A stretch of DNA of 64,000 nt from Penium margaritaceum (taxonomy: Eukaryota > Streptophyta > Zygnematophyceae > Desmidiales > Peniaceae): the NCBI GenBank assembly GCA_023375785.1, contig SZWC01009474.1:29997-93996 (forward strand), given 5' to 3'. How positions within the stretch are numbered: position 1 is the stretch's first letter; each line of letters starts with the position of its first letter. Shown piece by piece: positions 31,808 through 43,275 of the stretch. The translations under genes and the position numbers were made by a program. Below the pieces are notes generated by a model. That model made no database searches, was not told the origin of the DNA, and was given only the letters and a program-made list of their open reading frames with translations.

Positions 31808-31940
31808 TTGGTAGCATGCATCAGTGAGTTCTAGGAATCCTTGAGGGTGCCTCCACACCCACCAGTGCCAACAAAGGGTTATGGACCCAGGTGCCTAGAA
31901 GGACCCTAGCTCAACAACGTTCACGCTACCGCCGGTCACC

Positions 31941-32802
31941 ATGGCAACGACCGAGCAAAAGATCATCGGTGCCATCTCGAAGTTTGACGAGAACAGCTTC
32001 CCTTTGTGGAGGTGGCAGTTTGAGGTCTACCTCGATGACAAGGTCCTACTTAATCTGGTCAACAGTAAAGAGACTGTCACTCCGGATACCGCGACAACAG
32101 AGGAAGTGGACAAGTACAAGAAGCGCAACATGAAGGCGCTTGCATTGTTGATGTTAGCGCTAGCTCTGCCGCAGCACACACAGATTCAAGGATGCAAAGA
32201 GGCTGCAGAGGCCTAGGAGAAGTATTGCACCATCTACCAGTCCACCAACCTTGCTAACCAGCTCTTCGCCTTCAAGAGGCTTGTCACCCTCCGAGCCAAT
32301 AAAAGCAACGACATGGAGATCCGGCAGCAGATTGAGTCCCTAACTGCCAAGTGCGTAGCCACCGGATGGAAGGTCGACCCTCAGTTGTAGGCCGTGATCC
32401 TCCTTCTGGCCTTGCCAGAAGGATGGAGTCCCATGATCACCGTCGTAGGCGGCTGGTCCGTCGATGAACTGAAATACCCGAAGGTGGCTGAGTACGTCCG
32501 CGATGAATAGATGCGGTGTGGTGGCATCATCAAGTTCCGCATATGCCATCCGTCCTCAATGTGGAGGGGGAGGCAAGAAGGGAAAGGGTGCCAAGCAGGG
32601 CACCAAGAAAGGTGAAAAGAAGGGGGAGTCCTACGTGTGTGGAAAAGAAGGCCACTACGCATGCAACTGCCCCAACAGGAAGTCAGACCAGCCGGGGAAG
32701 ACTGGAAAGCATGACCTCGCAATGATGGCGAAGGAGTCCGCTGACTTTACAGATCCAGGAATCTCCGTGATTGACTCCAGATCGGGCCACCACACGCAGT
32801 GA
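31941..32802 (+). pseudogene. RE-7 gag and protease
   Basis: Starts at ATG 31941 (MATTEQKIIGAISKFDENSF), the best preserved Gag start of this family. It continues with PLWRWQFEVYLDDKVLLNLV, then TAG at 32214, STNLANQLFAFKRLVTL, TAG at 32388, and ALPEGWSPMITVVGGWS. A frameshift near 32550 leads to a Lys/Gly-rich basic region and the knuckle SYVCGKEGHYACNC (first Cys to Ser). The PR site reads VIDSRSGHHTQ, where DSGA-type is expected, then TGA at 32800. Confidence 0.75.
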
Positions 32803-32872
32803 AACTGGACGGCATTCGTCACCTATAGCGCCTCGGAGCGGCGCATGACGGTGGCCAACAAAAAAAACGGAG

Positions 32873-34170
32873 TTGGCTGCCGGTGAAGGCAATGTTCGTA
32901 TCGAGTTGGATATGGACGGGGAGGCTGTCACGAGCACAATTCATGACGTGCTCCACATGCCCAACTTTGGGGCAAATCTGCTGTTAGTGAACCGCCTTAC
33001 CAGCAAGGGGCTCGAGGTGCTCTTCAACAAGAAGGAGGCCATCATTCGCAAGGAGGAGAACGGCAAGGTGATTGCATGTGGAAAGCGAGAGGATGACTTC
33101 TATCTGCTCCATGCAAAGATCCTTGGCAGCCGGACGGGGTTCGACGTCGCCCACCTTGTAAAGAAGGAAGATGGAGACTTGGACCTGTGGCATCGCCGGT
33201 TGTGCCACATCGCTCTCTCAACTGTGAGAGACATGGCAAAGAAGGAAGTGGTGTGGAGTCTTGAGGTCAAGGGCCTCGATGCAGCCAAGAAGGCCATGTC
33301 CGAGCCGTCCGTGGTCAGCAAGGCGACACGACAGCCGTTTGATGGAAAAGGGACGGGGTGCATCGGCGAAGTTGGAGGGGGTTCACACTGACTTGTGTGG
33401 ACCATTCGAAGGCTCCATCAAAGGTGTTCGCTACTTTGTCACCTTCATTGAAGATCACATCCCCACGCTCTACCTCTACATCATCAAGAGGAAGAGTGAC
33501 TTCCTCTCGTGCACGCAGGAGTTTGTGGTGGCAATGGAGCGGCAAACAGGATTGAAGGTGAAGGCATTCCATAGCGACAACGGTGGCAAGTACGAGGAGT
33601 GCTTGGCATGGATGAATAGAAAGGGGATCGCGTGGTAGAAAACTACGCAAAATTCTCCTCATAAGAACGGCATCACCGAGAGGGCAAACCGTACCATCCT
33701 CAACATGGTCCGGTCCATGTTGAGCGATGCCGGCCTTGCATAGCGGTACTAGGGCAAGGCGGCACGGACAGCGATGTACATCATGAACCTGACACCGACG
33801 AAGCCACTAAAAGACGTGGAGTCCAAGGTGTGGGAGACGTCACAAGAAGTGTGGACCAAGAGGAAGCTAACTATGGCTCACCTCCGCACGTTTGGCTGTG
33901 TTGCACATGCTATTTTACAGGCAGAGGAGGGGTGGGACAATCTGGACCCACAGACTCGCCGGTGCATCTTTGTCGGGTACGAGAGCGGGAGCAAGGCATA
34001 GCGGCTCTTCGACCCAGGGAGGTAGCACATCGTGAAGATTCACGACGTCACGTTCGATGAGGACAGCCGTTGGACGGACAAGGACGTAAGTCTCTCCAAG
34101 CGGGGGAAGTTGCTGCCACTCCTCGAGGAGGAGACACTAGAGGATGCAAAAGAGGGTGACGTCTGAGCGG
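32873..34170 (+). pseudogene. RE-7 GAG-pre-integrase and integrase
   Basis: PR tail and GPI at 32873-33391: VLHMPNFGANLLLVNRL, DLWHRRLCHIALSTVRDMA, and MSEPSVVSKATRQPF, where both zinc Cys have become Ser. A frame change near 33340 leads to IN: GVHTDLCGPFEG, AFHSDNGGKYEECL and NGITERANRTI, the full DDE set. TAG codons fall at 33637, 33740 and 33749 (the last at a Trp), and later at 33999 and 34023. The post-core segment RCIFVGYESGSKA is conserved. A Gln/Pro-rich linker ends near 34440. Confidence 0.8.
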
Positions 34171-34447
34171 CTCCAACCGGCGGGAACCATCCCGGGGATG
34201 GGGGAGTGGCTGATTTGCACTCAGCTGACTCAGAAGCGCCAACAGTAGTACAGCTGAATAAGGAGCCTAGGAGTGAGCCCGCATCTCCACGGTCCTCGAG
34301 AGAGGGAGAGCAGGCCAGCGGTGTGAGTGGCGTCACGAGAGGGCAGCATCAGCAACGGTAGCAGCAGAAGCAGCCCCAACCGCAGCAGCCCCGGAGAAGC
34401 GGACGCGCAAGGAGGATGGTAAAACTGTATGATGCCGCGGAGGGCAT

Positions 34448-35480
34448 CTAGATTGGGTTTCTGCAAAAGAGGAGCCCGAGGCCGTGAAGGAGGCGTTGCA
34501 GCGGAAGGATGGGGCTGAGTGGGAGGAATTCATAAAATCTGAGCTTGCCTCCCACAAAGAGAACGACACTTGGTAGCTGATTGACAGGCCAGAGGGCACG
34601 AAAATCATTGGCTCCAAGTGGATCTTCAAGAAGAAGCCCACGAAGGAGGGGAATGTGGAGTGGTACAAGGCACGGCTGCTTACAAAGGGGTACATCCAAT
34701 GGAAGGGTGAACACTACAATGAGACCTTCGCACCGGTGGCAAAGCTCGCCTCCATTTGCTCCATCCTCTCGGTGGCGGCGGCGCGCGACGACGAAGTCCA
34801 CCAAATGGATGTGAAAACCATATTCCTTAACGGCGATGTGGAGAAGGAGGTCCCCATAGAGGTGCCAGAGGGGGTAAATGTGCTGCCAAAGAAGGTATGC
34901 CGGCTTCGCAAGGCGCTCTATGGGCTGAAGCAAGCACCACTCATGTGGGACCTGAAAATGGACAGCTTCATGGCCGAGCTTGGCTTCAAGTACTGCGAAG
35001 CGGATCAAAGCGTGTAAGTGCGGAAGCAGCCGGGGTTGCACCAGATTGTGGTCCTTTATGTGGATGACCTGATCCTCTTGTCTTCTGACATGGAGGAGTT
35101 GGTGAACCTGAAGCGGCAGCTGGGCGGCCGGTTCAAAATGACCGACATGGACGAGCTCAAGTACTACCTCAGCGTCGCCATCAAGAGGGACCGCAAAGCA
35201 CCCACGTTGGAGATGGGGCATGCAAAGTGTGTGCAAGAGGTGCTCAGCCGATACAACATGGAGGAGTGCAACCCTATCGGCACACCCATGACCACCGCAT
35301 GTGAGCTAAGCTCGAGCATGGGGCCGAGCACGGACGAGGAGAACAAGGAGATGGCAGGTGTGACATACCAGTCCGTGGTGGGGAGCATCATGTACACCAT
35401 GGTGGTGACGCGGCCCGACCTGGCCTTTGCAAAAGGCCAAGTGAGCCACTATGTTGCTGACCCCGGGCCGTTGCATTGGC
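34448..35480 (+). pseudogene. RE-7 reverse transcriptase
   Basis: VKEALQRKDGAEWEEFIKSE, TAG in place of a residue after ENDTW, KIIGSKWIFKKKPTKEG, YKARLLTKGYIQ, YNETFAPVAKLASI, HQMDVKTIFLNGDVEKEV, KALYGLKQAPLMWDLKM, a TAA at 35015, then VLYVDDLILLSSDMEEL with YVDD intact, then GGRFKMTDMDELKYYLSV and YQSVVGSIMYTMVVTRPDL. Only two stops interrupt about 330 codons, so this is the least damaged RT in the window after that of RE-5. Confidence 0.85.
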
Positions 35481-36040
35481 AACGTGGTGAAGCGGATCCT
35501 CCGCTATCTCAAGGCGAAAAAACAGTCGTGGCTCTTGTTTGGAGGGGGAGCGCATGACGACTCCCTTAAGTTTTTTGGCTACTCGGATGCCGACTGGGCT
35601 GGTGATGTGGATGACAGAAAATCAATGTTGGGGTACATGTTTGTGCTTGGTGGTGCAGCAGTTTCATTGGCAAGCAAGAAGCAAGATTCTGTGGCACTGT
35701 CCAGCACCAAAGTGGAGTACATCACGCTCGCGGAAGCCTCAAAGGAGGTGGTGTGGCTATGGCGGCTGCTAAAGGAGATCGACATGCAGCAAAGGAAGCC
35801 GACGGTACTCAATGTCGACAGCATGAGTGCCATCAGCCTGACCCAGAACCCAGTGCTACACAGGAGGGCCAAGCATACGAGATCCGAAATCACTACGCGC
35901 AAGACTTGGTGGTGAAGGGAGGTGCGGCTATTGTTCATTGTGGCACTAAGCGCATGCTCGTTGATGCCATGACCAAGGCACAGCCCAAGAATAGGCAAGA
36001 CGCGAGTTGCATGGAGCTCGGTCTGCGCTGTGAGTTTTAA
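35451..36040 (+). pseudogene. RE-7 RNase H
   Basis: KRILRYLKAKKQSWLLF, then FFGYSDADWAGDVDDRKSML with the first Asp, SVALSSTKVEYITLAEASKE (Glu position), PTVLNVDSMSAISLTQNPV (Asp) and HRRAKHT. A frameshift near 35880 leads to HYAQDLVVKGGAAIVHCGT and the end KNRQDASCMELGLRCEF before a TAA at 36038-36040. The catalytic acidic residues are retained. Confidence 0.8.
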
Positions 36041-36080
36041 AATGGTATAGGTTCCAAGGACAGGGCATCAAGGCTGCGGT

Positions 36081-36093
36081 GCAAGGGGGAGAT
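36081..36093 (+). other. RE-7 polypurine tract
   Basis: GCAAGGGGGAGAT directly before TGTTGAC of the 3' LTR. Confidence 0.75.
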
Positions 36094-36738
36094 TGTTGAC
36101 ATTGTGTGCTCCTTGCCATGAGTACCGTTGATCTTACTCCCTGGTTCGACCACTGAGGAGTGGTCGAATTCCTGATCTGACTTTAGATTTGGATTCCTTG
36201 GATTTTTCCATGCTAGATTGAGCTTTGAGTGAGCATTCAAAAAGTTAACGTAGCCCAAAGTTTGGGTGTTGGGCGGGTTGAATCTGGCATCCGCCATGGG
36301 TGGCGGGATAATCCACCTCCATTGATCAGAGTTCGTCCCCAACAAGCTCCAAATGTACCAGGGGCATGAATGAAGTTACTATAAGGAACTCCTTGACCAG
36401 GATGAAACTCTCCTTGACTTTTGGGCCAGGAAATGCGCTCCGACGAGTCATCGTTGAAGCGCCTCCCGTTGCCTAGGGAGCAAGGCAAGGTGGGCGGCTC
36501 CACCAAGGGTTACTTCGACGGCCGTAGCAGAGGCTCTACTGCTTTGATTTGGGCGTGCTTGGATGTGTTGGAAATCTTAGATCACAGGCTATAAGGATCT
36601 TTTGTAATCTAGCTATGATGAGCAACAAAAACCTGTTTCGATTCAGTTCTACTTAATGCAACGTGTTCTGCCCACTCACATCTGTGATCCTTGTGCTCCA
36701 CACTCTTCACCACTGGTGTCCATTGGATTTCCCAAACA
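36094..36738 (+). repeat. RE-7 3' LTR (645 bp)
   Basis: Pairs with 31176-31807. The TATAAGG motif recurs at about 36590. It is followed by TTGGTAGC, then by minus-strand protease sequence of RE-8. Confidence 0.85.
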
Positions 36739-36759
36739 TTGGTAGCGAAAAGACGCAAC

Positions 36760-38745
36760 AGTACCGAGAACACCAAAATCACTACGATGGCAGGTCATGT
36801 AGTTACTGGCACCAAAATCGATGATCCAGTTCCACCAGCATCACGATTGGAGGACGTCACTGTGTAACGAGAAATGGGCTCGCTTCGCGGTGTCAGTGCG
36901 ACTTTAGGCGGCCGAAGGACGTTTACGAGCCGCCCTTTTGTAAATGAAACACTCGGCCTCAGACGCACACAGAACAATAAGTAAGGAGGAACGATGAAGG
37001 GCACGAAGGTGGGAGTCAGGAATCGGATCACTTTTGTCAAGTCCATCATCATCACATGCCAGCTGTGCCCCCCCACGTGAGTCATCACAAGTGACAAGAA
37101 CAGACAAACAAACAGTCTGTGAACCACCCGGCTGTGACAACACACACACCTCCATGAAAGCGAAGTGCCAGAAGGTGACAAGGCTCGGCGATGGTGTGGT
37201 CACGCGGATTTGGATCACCACTACTCGCCGATGAGGAGACGGGAACTGCTCCAGTGGTGGTCACCACGCGACCAAGGGTTGTGCTGCTCGACATAGACCA
37301 CTGTGCATGGGCGGCCTGAAGGCGCGAGTGATCAACGTCCAATTAAGCGGCTGATGGCACTCGGTGTAATGATGAGTGCCTCCACAATTGTACTAGTGAA
37401 TAGTATGTCCACTACTACCGGCCGGTGGCTGTTGCTGCTGCGCCTGCAACTGGCCCAAACAATGCCTCTTCCTCCCCTTCTTCCTCTGTGCATTTGCTAC
37501 CACACCCTGTGTCTGAGTCATGGTAATTGAGGTGAAAGGAGAGGAGGAGTATGTGCTAGAGGACGGAGGAGTGTGTTGCAAGAGGGGTGTTGGTGGCGAT
37601 GTGATGACCCCTGCAGCAAGGGAACTCTCCTGATGGACCACTACTGGCGGACGGAAGTGACCTGGAGAAAGAGCTGATGCATCCAAGGAAGAAGCTGGAG
37701 GGAGATGAAGAAGGGCTCAAGAACAAGGTCGCTGTACCCAAAGACGATGTCCGCGTGCTCAAGGCAAATGCAAATCATGATCGTGCGGAGCGTCCACAGC
37801 TGTGTACCTTCTGAGGTCCCAAGGCGCGTGTAGATGCGCATGGCCCACCGCGAGTAATCAGCTGCGGGCTCAGTGGGTCTGTGATGAAGAAAGTGAAAGG
37901 CGCGAAGGTGAGTTGCGTGGGTGGCATGCATTTTTGCAGCAAGCAGGGAAAATGCCAGATCACAGCCCCGACGTGGGTCAACACCCTCGCCTGTGCCGGC
38001 CTCTCCAAGAAAGAGGCAAAAGTCCACGACAGTCACGCGTGGCATGGCGTAAAGGAGTCCGCTCATCATCCTTGCCGCTGTCAGCACCTGAGCGCGATCC
38101 GGAACCTGATACAAACTATGGTAGTAAGATCATACCCCCTCTGAGGTGGCCTAGACTTGGAAGAGAATCTCCCAAAAGTCAAAGCCGTCCTCGTTGACAT
38201 ACAGTGGGGGCGATGTCTCAAAGTCCTTGGGTTGTCGCTCCGTAGGAAGGGCAACCGCAGGCTGAGAAGGAAGAGGGATGGGGAAGAAACTGGGATGAGG
38301 AAAGTTGCTAGGGAGGATATCTGGGAGACAAGAAATGGATGTCTGTGGAGGTCGGGAACTCATATGAAGCTGGCGGAGACGCTCTTGAAGCAAGCAAATC
38401 TCACTCGTGTGGGCGTCATCCTCCATGCCTGGCATGTCAGGGTCGTCATCCCAAGGATCAAGTGATGGCTGGTTGAGTCCTGTTTTGGACATTAGTGTGG
38501 GTGTTGACCGCTGTGCAGAAGGTATGGCACCGTCCACTCCCTCGGGGGTCTGCTATGTAGTCGTAGACGGTCCATGAAGGATCTGAGTGAGCGCACGGAT
38601 GGCGTCAGTCTGCTGCTACTGCAAACGACGTATCTCATCCTGCTTAATCCATAGGTCCTCAATGGCCTGTGAGCGTGGGCTTTGGACCCCAAAGAGGAGG
38701 CTGAGGGGTCTGTTGGCCTTTGCCCTTGTCACCGGCTGGAGCCAT
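36760..38745 (-). pseudogene. RE-8 second copy: gag and protease
   Basis: ATG at 38745 (MAPAGDKGKGQQ), a frameshift, then a helical part (EDLWIKQDEIRRLQ*QQTDAIRAL) and the long frame 38537-37641, which has an internal TAG and TGA: MPGMEDDAHTSEICLLQERL, YQVPDRAQVLTAARMMSG and HFLHHRPTEPAADYSRWAMR. The zinc knuckle near 37360 reads YNCGGTHHYTEC, partial. PR reads WIIDFGASNYMTCHRSDF near 36790-36840, with DFG in place of DSG. The gag of the first copy at 44560-46337 matches it closely. The sequence stops at the RE-7 junction, before GPI. Confidence 0.7.
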
Positions 38746-39301
38746 GTCATCGCTCATTATGGGCCGAGATGTCAAACTGATCAGATTGCATAACCGTCAG
38801 TGTTTCTCGAGAATTTGCAACGCTTATAACAATTGATGTTCAGCAAAAAAAAAGGCAAAGTGTTGATACTGACGTCATCACTTCCAATGATGATGTCACA
38901 TGAAGGTTGTCCAAATGTAGTCAAATTTGGAACGACTATGCGCCAAAGGATTCTGAAAGCAATGGGGGTAATCTCATTCAAAAACGATCTTTCAAAAAAG
39001 CAAAAGACATCACCATTTTCTTTTCAGCCCAAAATCCGGATAAAATGTAGATCTGAGAGTGTTGTTTCATTTCTTGGAGCCTACAGGGCATGAAATGAGG
39101 CGGGACAGGAAGTGATGAATAGGGTTTTTCAAGAGCTTTCTAACGAGCTTCTACTCACACAAAACGATGGTCAAATGCGGCAATTGCATTCTCTCACGTC
39201 TGGAGAAGTTGGTATGTGTGACCTGAGTGAAACTTCTAGGACCCTTCACAGACCCCTTCTCAACATCACATCCCTCAACTGCTGCTGGAGAGGGTTGGGA
39301 A
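38746..39301 (-). other. RE-8 second copy: leader, lacking its primer site
   Basis: Aligns with 46338-46900 of the first copy (TTCTCGAG.ATTTGCAACGC, GAAGGTTGTCCAAATG, GAGCTTTCTAACGA). Near 39290 it jumps from GGGTTGGGA straight into LTR a. About 190 bases present in the first copy, including the primer site, are deleted. No gene. Confidence 0.7.
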
Positions 39302-39946
39302 TAAGAAGATGCATACAAGCTTCCTAGCGACACAGCCGCTGGCTGGGCATCAGTTCCCCCGTCAAACGGTGCCAACAGTCACAGGTTGTACACGCAACGG
39401 CAAGGGTCTGGCTAGGAGACACAAGTCAGAGTGTCATAATACTTCAATAGCATTTGCAAAGAGAAATGAAAAATGACATGTCCATGGCATAAGTACCTGC
39501 CGCGGCGCACGGCGGGTGTCGCATGCGGCAGTACAAGGTCTATCCTAAAACAGGCCCAAATCCTCTGTTTTGGCCGTAACTCAGCATAGACATGTCAGAA
39601 CGCTACAACGTCTAAACCTAGACCTACATAATCACAAGCCGGACGCTACGACTAGTCAGATGCATGTATCAGGCATCAAACGGTGGCCAAAAAATGCAAA
39701 AACATGCAAATCAGGCCCACGGCCAGTCCACCGATAAACTCCTATGTGCTGCAAAAAAACTGGAAAAGGTCCCTAGCAGCGTCCAGAGCTCTGGAACGGT
39801 CGTTGATCAGCTCCAAGCTGGTAGTCCACCACCAGACAATGCACCGGTACCACCTGGGTCCGCATCAGGGATTTGCTTGGGCATGGACAGGGCCGAGCTG
39901 TCACAGTTAACTGTACAGGTCGATTGGAAAGTCACAAATCACAACA
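39302..39946 (-). repeat. RE-8 LTR a
   Basis: 645 bp, minus-strand TGTTGTGATTTGTGAC at 39946 to ATCTTCTTA at 39302 (TCA in the other copies). It is colinear with LTRs b, c and d. Confidence 0.85.
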
Positions 39947-40061
39947 GGGAAACCCTTGGCTGCCCTATGGTGGTAGCGTGGCGATGCGGTAGCAAGGGTT
40001 TCTCCACTGCTGCAATCTGCTGTGACGGGTCACTGAGGGATGCCTAGCTGCACTGATGCCA
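39947..40061 (-). other. Leader piece between LTR a and LTR b
   Basis: 115 bp matching 47740-47942 but with about 90 bases deleted in the middle. It ends in a mutated primer site (minus strand TGGCATCAGTGC) beside LTR b. Confidence 0.7.
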
Positions 40062-40703
40062 TGAGAAGATGCGTAGAAGCTTCCTAGCGACATAGTTGTG
40101 ACTGGGCGTCAGTGCCCGGTCAGACAGTGACAACAGTCACAGGTTGTACACACAACAGCAAGGGTCTCGCTAGGAGACACAATTCCGTTTGTTATAATGC
40201 TTCAATATCATTTGCAGAGAGAGCTAACAAATCAGAGGTCCACAGCATATATACCTGCCGCGGCACACGTCGGGTGGTGCACGCGGCAGTGCAAGGTTTG
40301 TCCTAAAACCGGCCCAAAAACATTGTTTTGGCTGTAACTATACACAGACAAATCAAAACGCTACGCTATCTTAACCTAAACGTGCAAGATCTCAAGCCGG
40401 ACACTATGATTGGTCACATGCATGCATCCAGCATCGAACGGTGGACACACAATGCAAAACATGCAAATCGAGCCCACGGTCAGTCCACCGATAAACTCCT
40501 ATGTGCTGCACAAAAGCTTCTAGAGGTCCCTCGCAGCGTCCAGAGCTCTAGGACGGTTGTCGTTCAGATCAAAGCTAGTATTCAACCACTAAATGACGCA
40601 CCGGTACCACCTGGTTCTGCATCAGGGATCTGCACAGGCATGGACACGGCCGAATGGTCACAGTATACTATACAGGTTGACAGAAACGTCACAAATCACA
40701 ACA
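40062..40703 (-). repeat. RE-8 LTR b, 3' LTR of the complete copy
   Basis: 642 bp from TGTTGTGATTTG at 40703 to TTCTCA at 40062. Preceded by the polypurine tract GGGTCATGGGGGAG (40704-40717, minus strand). A TATATA motif at about 40246 lies about 185 bases from the LTR end. Confidence 0.85.
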
Positions 40704-40717
40704 CTCCCCCATGACCC
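40704..40717 (-). other. RE-8 polypurine tract
   Basis: The minus strand reads GGGTCATGGGGGAG, the same form as in RE-3, RE-6 and RE-9. Confidence 0.8.
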
Positions 40718-40799
40718 GATGGTACGCATGTCCATACACCTGCAACACTGAAACGAGTACAACAACAAGTGCAGAAACAGTCGTGATAAAGACATAGAC

Positions 40800-42340
40800 A
40801 CACCCACACTCAACCACTCTTGGGCAAGGAGCGAAGCCCAACAGGACGAATGACCACCAGAAACGTCCCGCGTGCTAGTGCCTTCGTCAAGAAGTCAGCA
40901 CGCTGCATGTTAGTGCCAACCCATATGACAGCTCCACCAGATCATGCACAAAGTGATGCTCAACTGCAATGTGCTTTGTGGGAGCGTGAAAGACACCAAA
41001 GTTCAAAGCAATGGCAAGGGTACTTTGGTTATCCCAACAAAGCACAATGGCAGGTGTTGACTAACCCAGCTCAAGGAGCACGTGCTGCAGCCATACTACC
41101 TCAGCAGCCCCCACACCCAGAGCAACATACTCGGCCTCTGACGAGCTACATGCAATGTAGCCCTACTTCCCGCTGCGCTAGGACACAGCAGTACCACTGA
41201 GTAGGAACACATAACTGGTGTGAATGTGTTCATCTGGACTCCAGGCCCAGTCGCTGTCGGTGTAGCCATCAAGAACCACCGAGCACTGTCGGTGAAAGTA
41301 GACTCCGAGGTACGGTGTACAAACCACATACCGCACCACTCACACAGCTACATGAAGGGCTCTAGTGCGTGGAGCTTGCAAAAACTGTGCAAGGAGGTTG
41401 ATGGCGAAGGAGATGTCAGGGCGTGTGGTAGCGGCCACGTACATCAGGGATCCAATTAGACGAAGGTAAAAGGTCACATCCACTGTCTACCCCAGCTGTG
41501 TAGGATTGTCCAACTTTAGGGTATCCTGCCCGTTAGGTATGAGAGGCGTGGAGGTCGTGGACACAGCGCCAAGGAGGTCATTGAAGCGCTCTCCCACATC
41601 GCGTGCGTATCCAGCCTGATGTAGCAGTGTTTTCCCTCGTATGCGGTCTCACACGATCCCCATGCCAAGAAACACCGCTGCAGGACCAAGGTCCTTCATC
41701 CTCTAGGCAATCTAGAGGACTGCCTTGGCCTCCTTCATGACCTCCATGGAAGGGGAGGCAATGAGAAGGTCATACACATAGACCAGGATGGCGGTGAGCC
41801 GCTCAGGCGTCCGTCCGATACAGAGAGAGGGATCTGCCTCGCTCTCTACATATCCCGCACAAGTCAGGGTGCTAATGACCTCCTAGTTCCAATACCAAGG
41901 AGACTGCTTGAGGCCGTACAATGACTTGCGCAAGTGCCTGACCTTGTCACCATCCTCAAAGCCTGGTGGCTGAGCCACGTAAATCTCCTCATCCAGAGAG
42001 CCATGGAGGAACGCATTTTTCACATCCATGTGGTGCAGTTTCGAGTCATGCACAGCAACTACACCAAACAGAGTGTGAACTGAGGTCATGCGGCCGACAA
42101 GGGAAATGGTGTAAGTGTAATCAATGCCCTTGATCTGAGAGTACCCTTTTACGACCAAGCGAGCTTTGTGGCATTCTAGTGGGCCATCCAACTTCACTTT
42201 CTTGAGAAAGACCCACTTGACCTGAATAGCCTTCCTCCCACGTGGAAGGTCGACTAGCTCGTAAACTCCGTGCTCTTGGATGGCGCGTAGCTTATCCTCG
42301 CAGGCAGCACATCAGGCGTCAGCATCCTGTGATGAGAGAG
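40800..42340 (-). pseudogene. RE-8 reverse transcriptase and RNase H
   Basis: RT from about 42240 to 41480: KARLVVKGYSQIKGIDYTYT, HHMDVKNAFLHGSLDEEIYV, RHLRKSLYGLKQSPWYWN ending in TAG, then ILVYVYDLLIASPS. YVDD has become YVYD. Then RMKDLGPAAVFLGMGI and LIGSLMYVAATTRPDISFAI follow with several TAG codons. RNase H at 41440-40830: VVLDGYTDSDWAWSPDEH, ACSSSEAEYVALGVGAAEV, and MQRADFLTKALARG near the end. The frame is largely kept, and most interruptions are TAG or TGA. Confidence 0.75.
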
Positions 42341-43275
42341 CTTCCCTCAGTATGTCTTGATCAGGCACCATGGAGGGAGAACTCTCAATGGCAAGTGCAC
42401 ACGCCTCAATGCTAGGTCTGACGACCACAAGGTCAGCTGTTGCATCACCAAAACGGTTGCAGACAAAGATGCCGTACGCGGGTGTGCACGGAGGTCAAAA
42501 GCGGATGCTGCGGGAGCCCACAACGTGATGGACGGAGGAAAGAATGGAAAGGCACGCCGGGCCGTCAAGGACAACCACGAGGGCGAGATGTAAGTTGCTG
42601 ATGGAAACTCGCGAGTGACGAGATCTTAACCTACGGGACACGCTGGATGTACCTCTATGTGCTCAGTGTAGACACTGAGGCCTAGGGCCTTTGTACCGGG
42701 ATCACCACTCGCGATGCTGCGAGTGGAGTGCCGGGGGCGGGACGTGACACTTGCTGGACTCGGGAGTCTAATGGTCGAAGACGACTGCCGAGCTCACATG
42801 AGCAACTTGGACTCAAGGGGCTCACCTCAAGCGTAGGGACAGGCAAGACCACAGCTGTGAGGGCTGAGGCAAAGGAGCTGGTGATGTCGTGCAATGAGAT
42901 GCATGTGTGGGAGATATGTGACTGGGTGTGATAGTAGAATCAGGTGAGGTAGGACCACGCACAGAGGCCGGAGTGCTCGCGGACATAGGTACAGGATAAT
43001 GGGTACAAGTGGGGTGCGAGGGAAAAGGGGTAGAAGCCGGCTATGCTGGAGAGGTCTCTGGGCCGACAATGATGATCGCTAGATCATTAAGAGCCGCAGA
43101 CCAAGGAGTGGAGGGGCCTCAAACGAACACATCAGCCGGGCGAGAGGTGCTTGCAGGCTTAGACTCCCCCATCCCTCAAGAAGCCTCACACGTATGAACG
43201 TACGTGACTGGCAGCGATGTAATCAAGGTCAGATCGCGATAGGTGAGGGACTCAAAGAAGAGCGTGTCGCGGGAC
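42341..43275 (-). other. RE-8 IN-RT linker region
   Basis: No conserved domain. On the minus strand it is Pro/Ser/Leu-rich in short open pieces (42682-43069), as in the low-complexity linkers of RE-3 and RE-9. It is coding in origin and now full of stops. Confidence 0.5.

Larger units (their letters stand above)
31176..36738 (+). mobile_element. RE-7: Ty1/copia element with both LTRs
   Basis: 5' LTR 31176-31807, leader of about 130 bases, gag, PR, GPI, IN, RT, RNase H, polypurine tract and 3' LTR 36094-36738. All domains are present in the expected order, with about six frameshifts and about ten in-frame stops, mostly TAG. No target duplication is visible (GCACT before, TTGGT after). The 3' LTR is followed by TTGGTAGC, the same bases that follow the 5' LTR, which hints at recombination between tandem copies. 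Confidence 0.85.

Noticed and set aside
31941-36040. Alternative genetic code with TAG read as an amino acid
   Set aside because: TAG replaces Trp, Gln and probably other residues, and TAA and TGA also interrupt the frames. Decay by deamination explains this better.
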